Notes under the pieces: model-generated
What the model saw: the letters and a program-made list of their open reading frames with translations, nothing else
Told to the model about the DNA's origin: nothing
The model's database searches: none
Part shown: positions 1 through 6,539 of the stretch, in pieces
How the letters are laid out: the number at the start of each line of letters is the position of its first letter
How positions within the stretch are numbered: position 1 is the stretch's first letter
Program-made: the position numbers and the translations under genes
Assembly (NCBI GenBank): GCA_026416655.1
Contig: JAOAES010000140.1
Location: forward strand, 1-11,243
DNA from: Fimbriimonadales bacterium
Lineage (GTDB): Bacteria > Armatimonadota > Fimbriimonadia > Fimbriimonadales > GBS-DC
Length of the DNA: 11,243 nt
Reading direction: 5' to 3'

Positions 1-92
1 CGCGCTATCTCCGGCAGCTTGCGCGGACCGAAGATGAGCAGCGCAATCACGAACAAGACCATGATTTCGGTGAATCCGATGCTTCCGAACAT
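1..92 (-). CDS. tatA: Sec-independent translocase protein TatA/TatB, N-terminal fragment
   Basis: Thirty complete codons are visible before the window edge cuts the gene. They read MFGSIGFTEIMV, then one hydrophobic helix (about residues 10-21), then FGPRKLPEIA. The short N-terminal membrane helix ending in FGPxKLPE, which leads into an amphipathic helix, is the hallmark of TatA/TatB proteins. These form the pore or receptor part of the twin-arginine pathway, which exports folded proteins across the inner membrane. TatA and TatB cannot be told apart from this fragment; TatA is the default call. The start is supported by a strong GGAGGG ribosome binding site (minus strand of 99-104) 6 nt upstream. 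A TATAAT box lies 31 nt upstream of the start codon. The gene is divergent from the coiled-coil/HNH pair. Family identity is near certain; the subtype is not. Confidence 0.9.
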   Translation of the reverse strand, partial: MFGSIGFTEIMVLFVIALLIFGPRKLPEIA

Positions 93-102
93 AGATTTCC
101 CT

Positions 103-116
103 CCGCCTGAAGGCGG
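103..116 (-). promoter_or_regulatory. 5'-terminal hairpin overlapping the tatA ribosome binding site
   Basis: On the minus strand this is CCGCC-TTCA-GGCGG, a perfect 5-bp all-GC stem closed by a tetraloop. It begins within about one base of the predicted transcript start. Its 3' arm runs into the Shine-Dalgarno GGAGGG, so the stem would partly cover the ribosome binding site. Stem and overlap are read directly; a regulatory or mRNA-stabilising role is inferred. Confidence 0.4.
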
Positions 117-123
117 CGCGTCT

Positions 124-129
124 ATTATA
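124..129 (-). promoter_or_regulatory. -10 box of the tatA promoter (TATAAT)
   Basis: The minus strand reads a perfect TATAAT here. The hexamer 17 nt upstream (147-152) has only weak -35 character. The expected transcription start is near 117, giving a leader of about 25 nt that opens with the 103-116 hairpin. The promoter diverges from the plus-strand -10 at 218-223. Confidence 0.6.
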
Positions 130-217
130 CCTCTAAAGCCCAACGAACTCGATATCTAACCTTCGTCGCCTTTTGCAGTGCCGGAGCGGGGATTAGTCGT
201 AGACTGCTACACTCAGG

Positions 218-223
218 TACAAT
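218..223 (+). promoter_or_regulatory. -10 box (TACAAT) of the coiled-coil/HNH cassette, near-leaderless
   Basis: TACAAT matches the -10 consensus at five of six bases and ends only 9 nt before the ATG at 233. No convincing -35 is seen at the usual distance. A start 6-8 nt downstream would leave a leader of about 2-4 nt or none. This agrees with the absence of any Shine-Dalgarno sequence before the ATG. Confidence 0.45.
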
Positions 224-232
224 ACCTTTGCT

Positions 233-583
233 ATGTTGCGCTGGAACGAGGCGTTGCAAGCGCGCTGGAACGATCTGTCGCGTAAGCGGATGGCAGGTCA
301 GCTAAGCGAGGCTGAGCTGGAGGAGTGGAGACAGCTGGCTCTGCAGATAGAACAGGAAGAACAGGAAATGCTCCGTTCCGCTTTTCATCGCTATGACGAA
401 GAAGCGGCTGCGCTGGAGCAGGCGATCGCTGACGCGGAGGCGGAGAAAGCGCAGTTACTGAGGTTGCTGGAAGAGCGTCGCCAGTATCGGGCACAGCTGG
501 AGGCGCGGATTCAGGAATTAGAAGGGGAATATCAGCGACTACGCTCGCAACGGCAGGGCGTGACGCTCGGTACGAAGGAATGA
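233..583 (+). CDS. Small coiled-coil protein of unknown function, paired with an HNH endonuclease
   Basis: This 116-residue protein is not a family I can name. It is highly charged, has no cysteine, no signal peptide and no membrane segment, and is almost wholly helical. Residues 1-20 form a short amphipathic helix rich in Trp and Arg. Residues 24-50 carry an LSEAELEEW-type helix. Residues 55-107 are a continuous Glu/Gln/Arg/Ala/Leu coiled coil with hydrophobic heptads. The tail (108-116) is short and polar. Its stop overlaps the start of the HNH gene (ATGA at 580-583), so the two are surely translated together. The ATG at 233 has no Shine-Dalgarno and lies just after a TACAAT box, suggesting leaderless expression. 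By position it could be a partner, inhibitor or scaffold for the HNH nuclease; that is inference only. It is cytoplasmic as far as the sequence shows. Confidence 0.75.
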   Translation: MLRWNEALQARWNDLSRKRMAGQLSEAELEEWRQLALQIEQEEQEMLRSAFHRYDEEAAALEQAIADAEAEKAQLLRLLEERRQYRAQLEARIQELEGEYQRLRSQRQGVTLGTKE

Positions 584-1104
584 GCGCGCAGCAGCGGCTC
601 CAACGAGTACGCGAACGATTCAGCTATCGCTGTGGTTACTGCGGCGTAGCAGAGCATGAGGTAGGCGCACTGCTGGAAATCGACCATTACCGCCCCCTTA
701 GCGCAGGCGGCGGCGAGGAGTTCGAAAACCTCATTTACTGCTGCCCAGCCTGCAATCGCTTCAAGCACGATTACTGGAGTGAAGACGAGTCGAGACGCCT
801 CTTGCATCCCTTGTTGGACGACTTGAGCCTGCATCTTCAGGAACTGGAAGATGGACAACTCGCCGCGCTGACGCCCCGCGGTGCGCTGCATATAGAGTTG
901 CTGCATCTCAATCGCGCCTCGTTAGTAAAGCTGCGCCAGATTCGGCGGGCAAACCAGCAGCGCCGAGTGCGCTGGCTGCAAATTCGCACCGAAATTCTCC
1001 AACTACTGCACGAAAGCTTGCAGGAAGACACTTTCCTACAAGAGCGCGAGGAGCGAATAATCCACCTGCTTCAGCAGGTATTGGCGCTAACGGACTCGGA
1101 TTGA
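580..1104 (+). CDS. HNH endonuclease family protein
   Basis: This 174-residue protein has an N-terminal HNH (beta-beta-alpha-metal) nuclease domain at about residues 8-65. A first zinc knuckle is CGYC (C18, C21). The HNH core EIDHYRPL has D35 and H36, followed by N50 and a second knuckle CPAC (C55, C58) with N59 and K62. Such domains bind a structural zinc and use a catalytic histidine with a divalent metal to cut DNA. The region after the core (LLHPL at 75-79, LTPRGALHIELLHLNR at 97-112) matches the tail common in stand-alone bacterial HNH proteins, where a 'T..GRAT..LL.LN' segment follows. The C-terminal ~60 residues are helical. It overlaps the upstream coiled-coil gene by 4 nt and its own SD-like AAGGA sits too close to the start, which implies translational coupling. 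It ends 23 bp from the convergent pilD stop. No methylase, helicase or integrase gene is beside it, so a role in restriction, defence or homing is open. Confidence 0.88.
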   Translation: MSAQQRLQRVRERFSYRCGYCGVAEHEVGALLEIDHYRPLSAGGGEEFENLIYCCPACNRFKHDYWSEDESRRLLHPLLDDLSLHLQELEDGQLAALTPRGALHIELLHLNRASLVKLRQIRRANQQRRVRWLQIRTEILQLLHESLQEDTFLQEREERIIHLLQQVLALTDSD

Positions 1105-1127
1105 CAATCTCTGTTGCTGTGCATTAG

Positions 1128-2162
1128 TTAAAGCCCCGCCCACTCGATATAGGCTCGCACCCATCCCGCGAACGCGCCGCCGAACAGCATCACCAGGAGC
1201 GCGCCCACTGCCAGAAACGGACCGAACGGCAACATGGTAGGCGTCTCTTCGAACGAGTCGTCGGCGAGTTCCTCTTCGGGTTGCCCCAGCGCGGCGTACA
1301 CTCGCTGCTGCACGCGGCGTGGCAACAAGGTAATCAGCGCGTCCACCCAGAGCGTATAGAGAGCGCATGAGAGCAGGAGACTCGCAAGGGGTTCAGGAGG
1401 GGGCAACTCCTCTTCGGCTTCTTCGGCGTGGCTGGCTCGTGCCGCCTGACGGCTCCGCAGCAGCGTCCACAGCCCGCCCAGTATCGCGCCTGCTGCAATC
1501 GCGACGGCGAAAGCGACCAGCATGCCGGGCGCAAGCAACAGCGCGCCCATCCCGCGCACCAACTTGATGTCGCCATGCCCCATCGCATCCTTACGAAAGG
1601 CAACCCGCCCCAGAATCGCTATCAAACTGAACAGTCCCGCGCCGATGAGCGCGCCCAGCGCGGCGTTGCGCAGGCTCAACACGCCCAGCGACGCCCAGTC
1701 CCAGTCCGTCGGCGCGCCCTTCAACAGCCCCGCGTGCAGCAACCCCAGAATCAGCAGGGCGACATTCAGCTCGTCGGGGATGATGTAGTGCTGCAGGTCA
1801 ATAAAAAAGATGGCAATTAGCACCGACGCTGCCAGCGCATAGAACACAAAGCGCAAGGGCGACTCGCCCACAATCAGCCACTGGTGCCACAGCCACGCCC
1901 ACACCACCGCGTTCCACAGCTCCACCAGAAAGTAGCGCACGGGAATCGGCACGCGACAGTAGCGACACTTGCCCCCTTGAGCCAGATAACTCAACAGGGG
2001 CACTAAGTCGCGCACGCCCAGCCGATGCCCGCAAGCAGGGCAGTGCGACGGCGGGAACGCTATCGAAAGGTTTCGGGGCAGGCGGTAGATGAGCACATTC
2101 AAGAAGCTGCCTACCGCCGCCCCGAACGCAATGCCGAAGACGATGCTCCACGCAGGAAGCAT
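1128..2162 (-). CDS. pilD: Prepilin leader peptidase / N-methyltransferase (A24 family)
   Basis: PilD cuts the leader of type IV prepilins at the inner membrane and N-methylates the new terminus. The 344-residue protein opens with GAAVGSFLNVLIYRLPR (residues 14-30), the usual N-terminal signature. A zinc-type cytoplasmic domain with CPAC (C41, C44) and CRYC (C66, C69) follows, as in bifunctional PilD. Several membrane helices come next. The aspartyl protease residues are seen in FIDLQHYIIPDEL (D122, also D130) and GHGDIKL (D198). The C-terminal PFGPFLAVGA block (312-321) is also present. The oddity is an insert of about 70 residues (239-309) between the GGLWTLL helix and PFGP. It is acidic and proline-rich, with one hydrophobic stretch at about 259-280, and makes the protein longer than the usual 250-290. 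The start codon overlaps the pilC stop by one base (TAATG), with only a weak AAGG before it, so translation is probably coupled. Confidence 0.95.
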   Translation of the reverse strand: MLPAWSIVFGIAFGAAVGSFLNVLIYRLPRNLSIAFPPSHCPACGHRLGVRDLVPLLSYLAQGGKCRYCRVPIPVRYFLVELWNAVVWAWLWHQWLIVGESPLRFVFYALAASVLIAIFFIDLQHYIIPDELNVALLILGLLHAGLLKGAPTDWDWASLGVLSLRNAALGALIGAGLFSLIAILGRVAFRKDAMGHGDIKLVRGMGALLLAPGMLVAFAVAIAAGAILGGLWTLLRSRQAARASHAEEAEEELPPPEPLASLLLSCALYTLWVDALITLLPRRVQQRVYAALGQPEEELADDSFEETPTMLPFGPFLAVGALLVMLFGGAFAGWVRAYIEWAGL

Positions 2163-3382
2163 TAACCTTGCTGTTGGCTGAGGTTCGAAATCACCTCAAT
2201 CATCGGCAGGAACATCGAGATGACGATGAAGCCGACGATGAAGCCCAGCAGCACAATCATCACCGGCTCAATCGCCGCCGTGAGGCTGGCGATGGTCATC
2301 TCCACCTCGTTCTCGTAGAAGTCGGCGATTTTATTGAGCATGTGATCCAGCGAACCCGACTCCTCGCCGACGCTGACCATATGCACCACCATCGGCGGGA
2401 ACATCTTGCTGCGCTGGAGCGGGTCGGCGATTTTCTCGCCCTCGCGGATACGGGCGCGAGATTCGATCACGGCGTCCGACACGACCGAGTTGCCCACGAC
2501 GCCCGCGACGGTCTCCATCGCTTGCAGAATCGGCACGCCCGACGCGAGCAGCGTGCCCATCGTGCGGCTGAAGCGCGCCATCACGATTTTGTGATGGAGC
2601 GGTCCGAACACGGGCACGCGCAGCTTCACCCGGTCGGCGACGCGCCGCCCCACGCGCGTACTGACGAAGAGCTTGTACGCAATCAGCACCGCCACCACCG
2701 CGATAATCACCACATACCAGCGCTGGGTGAAGAGCGCGCTGAGGTCAATCAGGAACTGCGTGGGGGCGGGCATCTCCTTGATGCCGAGTTCCTTGAACAG
2801 GCTGGCGAATTGCGGCACGAGCCACGACACCAGGAAAATCACGATACCGACCGCCGCCAGCAACACGATGACAGGGTAGGTCAGCGCGGAGCGGATTTTG
2901 CGCCGCAGCTCCACATCTTTCTCAAGGAAGCCCGCTATGCGCTGCAGCGACTCCTCCAGCACGCCGCCGACCTCGCCCGCGCGAATCAGACCGATAATCA
3001 GCTGGCTGAACGCTTTCGGGTGGCGCGCCATCGAGCGCGAGAGGCTCTCGCCCGATTCGACGCGGGCAGAGAGATCCATCAGAATCTTGCGCAGGCGAGC
3101 GTTGTTTGTCTGCGCCTGCAACACATCGAGGCAGCGGATGAGCGACACGCCCGCGTCGAGCATCGTGGAGAACTGGCGGGCGAAAATCGCCAGGTCGCTC
3201 AGCTTCACGCGCCCGTAGCCGCCCGCCGGCACGCGCGGTGCTTTGCGGTCTTCGGTGACCTCCAGCACCTGTAGCCCTTCCGCCTGCAGCCGTTTCCTCA
3301 GCTCCTCAGCGTTCGGGGCTTCCACCTTGCCCGAACGGGTCTGACCGTTGGCGTCCCGAATCGTATAGTTGAAATAGGGCAT
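2162..3382 (-). CDS. pilC: Type IV pilus inner-membrane platform protein PilC (GspF family)
   Basis: PilC is the polytopic membrane platform on which the PilB and PilT ATPases act to add or remove pilin subunits. At 406 residues it has the normal family length. The N-terminal cytoplasmic part begins YFNYTIRDANGQTRSG, typical of GspF/PilC. It is followed by two T2SSF domains, at about 65-190 and 268-392. Each starts with the FARQFSTMLDAGVS / MARFSRTMGTLLASGVP pattern and contains a GE..G motif (GEVGG at 136-140, GEESG at 339-343). Membrane segments are visible at about 169-190, 222-240 and 373-393. A clear AGGAGG site (minus strand of 3393-3398) lies 10 nt before the ATG, and the gap to pilT is 21 nt. 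Nothing looks broken. The family call is very secure. A type II secretion GspF reading is made unlikely by the adjacent pilT. Confidence 0.96.
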   Translation of the reverse strand: MPYFNYTIRDANGQTRSGKVEAPNAEELRKRLQAEGLQVLEVTEDRKAPRVPAGGYGRVKLSDLAIFARQFSTMLDAGVSLIRCLDVLQAQTNNARLRKILMDLSARVESGESLSRSMARHPKAFSQLIIGLIRAGEVGGVLEESLQRIAGFLEKDVELRRKIRSALTYPVIVLLAAVGIVIFLVSWLVPQFASLFKELGIKEMPAPTQFLIDLSALFTQRWYVVIIAVVAVLIAYKLFVSTRVGRRVADRVKLRVPVFGPLHHKIVMARFSRTMGTLLASGVPILQAMETVAGVVGNSVVSDAVIESRARIREGEKIADPLQRSKMFPPMVVHMVSVGEESGSLDHMLNKIADFYENEVEMTIASLTAAIEPVMIVLLGFIVGFIVISMFLPMIEVISNLSQQQG

Positions 3383-3403
3383 AACCTTGTCGCCTCCTGA
3401 AAC

Positions 3404-4624
3404 TTAGCGTCCGCGTGGGGGCGGTGGGGTTCCCGGCGCACCGGGTACGCCGCCTGTAGGCGCGATCATCTTGCGCAGCTCGTCGGGGTTAATCGCCCGC
3501 GACATCGCCTCTTCGTAGGTCACCCAGCCCTTCACATAGAGGTCGCGCAGCGACTGATCCATCGTCTGCATGCCCAGCTGCCCGCTGGTCTGAATCATCG
3601 TGTGAATCTGGTGGGTCTTGTTCTCGCGAATGAGGTTTCGAATTGCGGGCGTGGCGATCATCACTTCCACAGCGGGCACACGCCCCGGCTGTCCTGCGCG
3701 CGGCAACAGCTGCTGACTGATAATCGCCTGCAGGTTATTCGCCAGCTGAATGCGGATCTGCTCCTGCTGTCCCGGCGGGAACACGTCAACGATACGGTCA
3801 ATCGACTCGGCGGCGTTGTTCGTGTGCAACGTTGCGAAGACCAGGTGTCCCGTCTCGGCGGCGGTGATGGCGAGCTGGATGGTTTCTAAGTCGCGCATCT
3901 CGCCCACGAGAATCACGTCAGGGTCTTCACGCAACGCCGAGCGGAGCGCAGCGGCGAACGACTTGGTGTCCTGCCCCAGCTCGCGTTGGTTGATGATGCT
4001 CGACTTGTGCTGGTGCAGGTACTCGATGGGGTCTTCAACGGTGATGATATGCACGCTGCGTTCCGTGTTGATCTGGTTAATCATCGCCGCGAGCGAGGTG
4101 GACTTGCCCGAACCTGTGGGACCGGTCACCAGTATCAATCCGCGCGGGCGGCGGGTGAGTTCTTCCAGCACAGGGGGCAGGTTCAGCTCGCGAATGGTGG
4201 GCACGCGGGCAGGAATCAGGCGGAATGCTGCGGCGACCGCGCCCTTATCTTTGTACACATTCACGCGGAAACGGGCAATCTTGTGCAGGCTGTAGGAGAA
4301 GTCCAGCTCGTAATTCGTTTCGAACTTTTGGATCTGTTCGTCGGTCAGGATTTCGTACATCATGCGCTGCGTCTGTGTGGGCTGCGCTTTTTCGTAGTTG
4401 AGGCGCATCAGTTGCCCGTCGACGCGAATCACCGGCTCCACAAAGGGGCAGAGGTGCAGGTCGGACGCGCCCTTTTCGGTGACGATGTAGAGCAGCTCGT
4501 CGATGTGGGTGTCTTCGAGGCTGCGTGGTTGCGCCACAGCGACCGGCGCAGTGGGTGTAGCGGGAACGGCGGTCGCCGCCCCACCTCCATTCGCAGGCAT
4601 ACTCGGTGTCGGGTTCATATTCAT
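3404..4624 (-). CDS. pilT: Type IV pilus retraction ATPase PilT
   Basis: PilT is the cytoplasmic hexameric ATPase that drives pilus disassembly, giving twitching motility and DNA uptake. Within 406 residues the PAS-like N-domain covers about 38-150, with SDLHL at 54-58. The ATPase domain shows Walker A GPTGSGKS (168-175), the Asp box ITVEDPIEY (194-202), Walker B DPDVILVGEMRD (234-245) and the His box TGHLVFATLHTN (258-269). The C-terminal AIRNLIRE (327-334) is the PilT signature that separates it from PilB and GspE. Odd points are a low-complexity Pro/Ala/Gly N-terminal extension of about 35 residues and a Pro/Gly-rich C-tail (389-406). Both are likely disordered. The AAGGAGG site (minus strand of 4637-4643) is 12 nt before the chosen ATG, somewhat long, and a second ATG lies two codons further in. 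It sits 25 nt after pilB in the same operon. Confidence 0.96.
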   Translation of the reverse strand: MNMNPTPSMPANGGGAATAVPATPTAPVAVAQPRSLEDTHIDELLYIVTEKGASDLHLCPFVEPVIRVDGQLMRLNYEKAQPTQTQRMMYEILTDEQIQKFETNYELDFSYSLHKIARFRVNVYKDKGAVAAAFRLIPARVPTIRELNLPPVLEELTRRPRGLILVTGPTGSGKSTSLAAMINQINTERSVHIITVEDPIEYLHQHKSSIINQRELGQDTKSFAAALRSALREDPDVILVGEMRDLETIQLAITAAETGHLVFATLHTNNAAESIDRIVDVFPPGQQEQIRIQLANNLQAIISQQLLPRAGQPGRVPAVEVMIATPAIRNLIRENKTHQIHTMIQTSGQLGMQTMDQSLRDLYVKGWVTYEEAMSRAINPDELRKMIAPTGGVPGAPGTPPPPRGR

Positions 4625-4649
4625 GGTTCGGTGAGACCTCCTTATAGTA

Positions 4650-6413
4650 TCAATAGAATCCTGCGGTGAAGACCACGCGGCGCACCTCGTCGGGCGTGGT
4701 GACGCCTTCGAGAACCTTGATCAGTCCGTCCTCGCGCAGTTCCTTCATCCCGTTCGCTTTCGCCGCCTCTTTGATGTCGGAGAGCGGCGCGCGGCGCACG
4801 ATGAGTTCGGCGATTTCGGCGTTGACCACCATCAGTTCGTAGATGCCGACGCGCCCGGCGAATCCGCGTCCGCGGCAGTGGTCGCAGCCGACGCCTTCCC
4901 AGATAGTCACCATCTGGTCGGGATCTTCAATTTGGAATCCGAACGCGCGCAGGTCGGCGGCGGGGATTTCGCGCGGCTCTTTGCAGTGCTGGCACACGCG
5001 GCGCGCGAGGCGTTGCGCCATCACGCCCGTCACGGTCGCTGCAATCAGGTACGGCTCCACGCCCATGTCCACCATACGAATCACAGCGGACGGCGCGTCG
5101 TTCGTGTGCAGCGTCGAGAGAACCAAGTGCCCTGTCAGCGCGGCTTCGATGGCAATCTCCGCCGTCTCCAGGTCGCGCATCTCGCCCACCATGATAATGT
5201 CGGGGTCTTGACGCAGGAACGCGCGCAGCGCGCTCGCGAAGGTCAAGCCTGCCTTGCGGTTCACCTGCACCTGCGCGATGCCCGGCAGCTGGTACTCGAT
5301 CGGGTCTTCAATCGTCAAGATGTTCTTTTCGACGGAGTTCAGTTTGTGAAGTACCGAATACTGGGTGGTCGTCTTGCCCGAACCTGTGGGACCGGTGGAC
5401 AGCACCATGCCCTGCGGCTGGATGACCAGCTCTTCGAGCCGTGCCTGCGTTTCGGGCGTGAAACCGAGCTTGTTCAAGCCCAGCAACACGCTGGTCTTGT
5501 CCAGGATACGCATGACGATTTTTTCGCCGTGGGGGGTAGGAATCGACGACACGCGCAGGTCGTAGTCCTTGTTCTGGTAGCGGATAGGGATACGTCCATC
5601 TTGGGGCAGGCGTTTCTCGGCGATGTTCATCTCCGCCATGATTTTGTAGCGCGAGATGAGCGGGGCTTGGACGTACTTGGGCAGCGAGAGGGCTTCGTGC
5701 AGCACGCCGTCGATGCGATAGCGGATGCGCAGGTTGCGGATTTGTGGCTCCACGTGGATGTCGCTGGCGCGTTCTTGGATGGCTTGCTGGATGATGGTGT
5801 TCGCCACGCGCACGATAGGACCCTCTTCGGCTTCGCGCAGCACGGCTTTTTCGTCTTCTTCGGCGTCGCCGCGCGCGCTGTAGGCGGCGATGTCGGTCAT
5901 CACACTGCCGCGCAGGTCTTGTGCCCGCACGGGCGCCGCGCTCTCGCCGCCGCCGGCTGCCGGCGCGCCGTCTGTCGCTGAACCGCCGTAGGCTTTACGA
6001 ATCGCATCCTCGATCGCTCCCGGCGCCGCTATCACTTGGCGCACCGTGCAACGCGAGTTCACCCGCACGTCGTCAATCGCCATCACGTTATTCGGATCCG
6101 CCATCGCCAAATAGAGGATGTTCCCATCCTTCTTCACGGGAATCACGTTGTAGCGTTTGGCGATATGCTCCTTGACGACATTAATCGCGGACGGCTCCGG
6201 TTGCACGCGATCGAGATCAACGAAGGGCATGCCCAACTCGAACGCTTTCGCCTCATAGGCGTCGCGCTCGCTCACCACCGCTTGATCAATCAGTATCTGA
6301 ATCAGGTCTTTCCCCGTCGATTGTTGCACTCGGCGTGCGTCTTCCAGTTGTTCTTGCGTGACTAACCCCTTCTCCAGCAGGTATTCGCCCGCTGTTCTGC
6401 GTGTCATAGCCAT
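4650..6413 (-). CDS. pilB: Type IV pilus extension ATPase PilB (GspE family)
   Basis: PilB hydrolyses ATP in the cytoplasm to polymerise pilin. The 587-residue protein has an N-terminal MshEN/GspE-N type region (about 6-145, with the AFELGMPFVDL motif at 57-67). A low-complexity linker (143-165) follows, then the N2 domain with ASDIHVEP (216-223) and RIDGVLHE (233-240). The ATPase domain carries Walker A GPTGSGKT (341-348), Asp box TIEDPIEY (367-374), Walker B DPDIIMVGEMRD (403-414) and His box TGHLVLSTLHTND (427-439). A zinc tetracysteine CxxC...CxxC (C474, C477, C510, C513) is typical of PilB/GspE and absent from PilT. Overall length is normal. The start is supported by AGGAG (minus strand of 6423-6427), 9 nt upstream; the second Met (M3) is an alternative. 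It is the first gene of the pil operon, with its own TATAAT promoter. GspE of type II secretion is an alternative, disfavoured by the linked pilT. Confidence 0.96.
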   Translation of the reverse strand: MAMTRRTAGEYLLEKGLVTQEQLEDARRVQQSTGKDLIQILIDQAVVSERDAYEAKAFELGMPFVDLDRVQPEPSAINVVKEHIAKRYNVIPVKKDGNILYLAMADPNNVMAIDDVRVNSRCTVRQVIAAPGAIEDAIRKAYGGSATDGAPAAGGGESAAPVRAQDLRGSVMTDIAAYSARGDAEEDEKAVLREAEEGPIVRVANTIIQQAIQERASDIHVEPQIRNLRIRYRIDGVLHEALSLPKYVQAPLISRYKIMAEMNIAEKRLPQDGRIPIRYQNKDYDLRVSSIPTPHGEKIVMRILDKTSVLLGLNKLGFTPETQARLEELVIQPQGMVLSTGPTGSGKTTTQYSVLHKLNSVEKNILTIEDPIEYQLPGIAQVQVNRKAGLTFASALRAFLRQDPDIIMVGEMRDLETAEIAIEAALTGHLVLSTLHTNDAPSAVIRMVDMGVEPYLIAATVTGVMAQRLARRVCQHCKEPREIPAADLRAFGFQIEDPDQMVTIWEGVGCDHCRGRGFAGRVGIYELMVVNAEIAELIVRRAPLSDIKEAAKANGMKELREDGLIKVLEGVTTPDEVRRVVFTAGFY

Positions 6414-6452
6414 CGGTTATCACTCCTACCCATAGTCCCTGCCGCTCGCATA

Positions 6453-6480
6453 ATTATAGCATGTTTCTCATTTCCCGCAA
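6453..6480 (-). promoter_or_regulatory. Promoter of the pilBTCD operon
   Basis: The minus strand carries a perfect TATAAT at 6453-6458 and TTGCGG at 6475-6480, separated by 16 nt. The TTG half of the -35 fits the consensus and the other half does not. Expected transcription starts near 6446, giving a leader of about 33 nt with AGGAG as the ribosome binding site. The -35 region lies within the spacer of the opposite-facing promoter (-10 at 6490-6495), so the two may interfere or be co-regulated. Confidence 0.6.
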
Positions 6481-6489
6481 GCGGTGCGG

Positions 6490-6495
6490 TATAAT
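6490..6495 (+). promoter_or_regulatory. -10 box (TATAAT) for the STN-like exported protein
   Basis: A perfect TATAAT on the plus strand predicts a start near 6502, about 38 nt before the first ATG. No good -35 is seen; the region around 6464-6472 is only T-rich. The spacer overlaps the -35 element of the divergent pilB promoter. Confidence 0.55.
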
Positions 6496-6501
6496 ACCAC
6501 A

Positions 6502-6521
6502 GGCGGGAGTCGATTCCTGCC
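6502..6521 (+). promoter_or_regulatory. Stem-loop at the very 5' end of the STN-like gene's leader
   Basis: GGCGGGA (6502-6508) can pair with TCCTGCC (6515-6521) as a 7-bp stem with one G-U pair and a 6-nt loop. It begins at the predicted transcription start and ends 10 nt before the GGAGG at 6532-6536, leaving the ribosome site free. This geometry resembles 5' stabilising hairpins such as that of ompA mRNA. The pairing is seen directly; the role is inferred. Confidence 0.35.
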
Positions 6522-6539
6522 ATTTGGGAACGGAGGAAA

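Noticed and set aside
1105..1127. Possible terminator between the convergent HNH gene and pilD
   Set aside because: Only 23 bp, with no inverted repeat or T-run on either strand.
2168..3274. A 368-codon open frame on the plus strand opposite pilC
   Set aside because: Its product is His/Arg/Asp-rich with no recognisable domain, and it lies wholly antisense to a certain pilC. It is a shadow of high-GC codon bias.
3986..4669. Plus-strand frames opposite pilT
   Set aside because: They show no domain or plausible start and mirror pilT codons. They are shadows.
4878..5981. A 367-codon open frame on the plus strand opposite pilB
   Set aside because: Antisense to the PilB ATPase domains, with His/Arg-rich low-information composition and no ribosome site. 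It is a codon-bias shadow.
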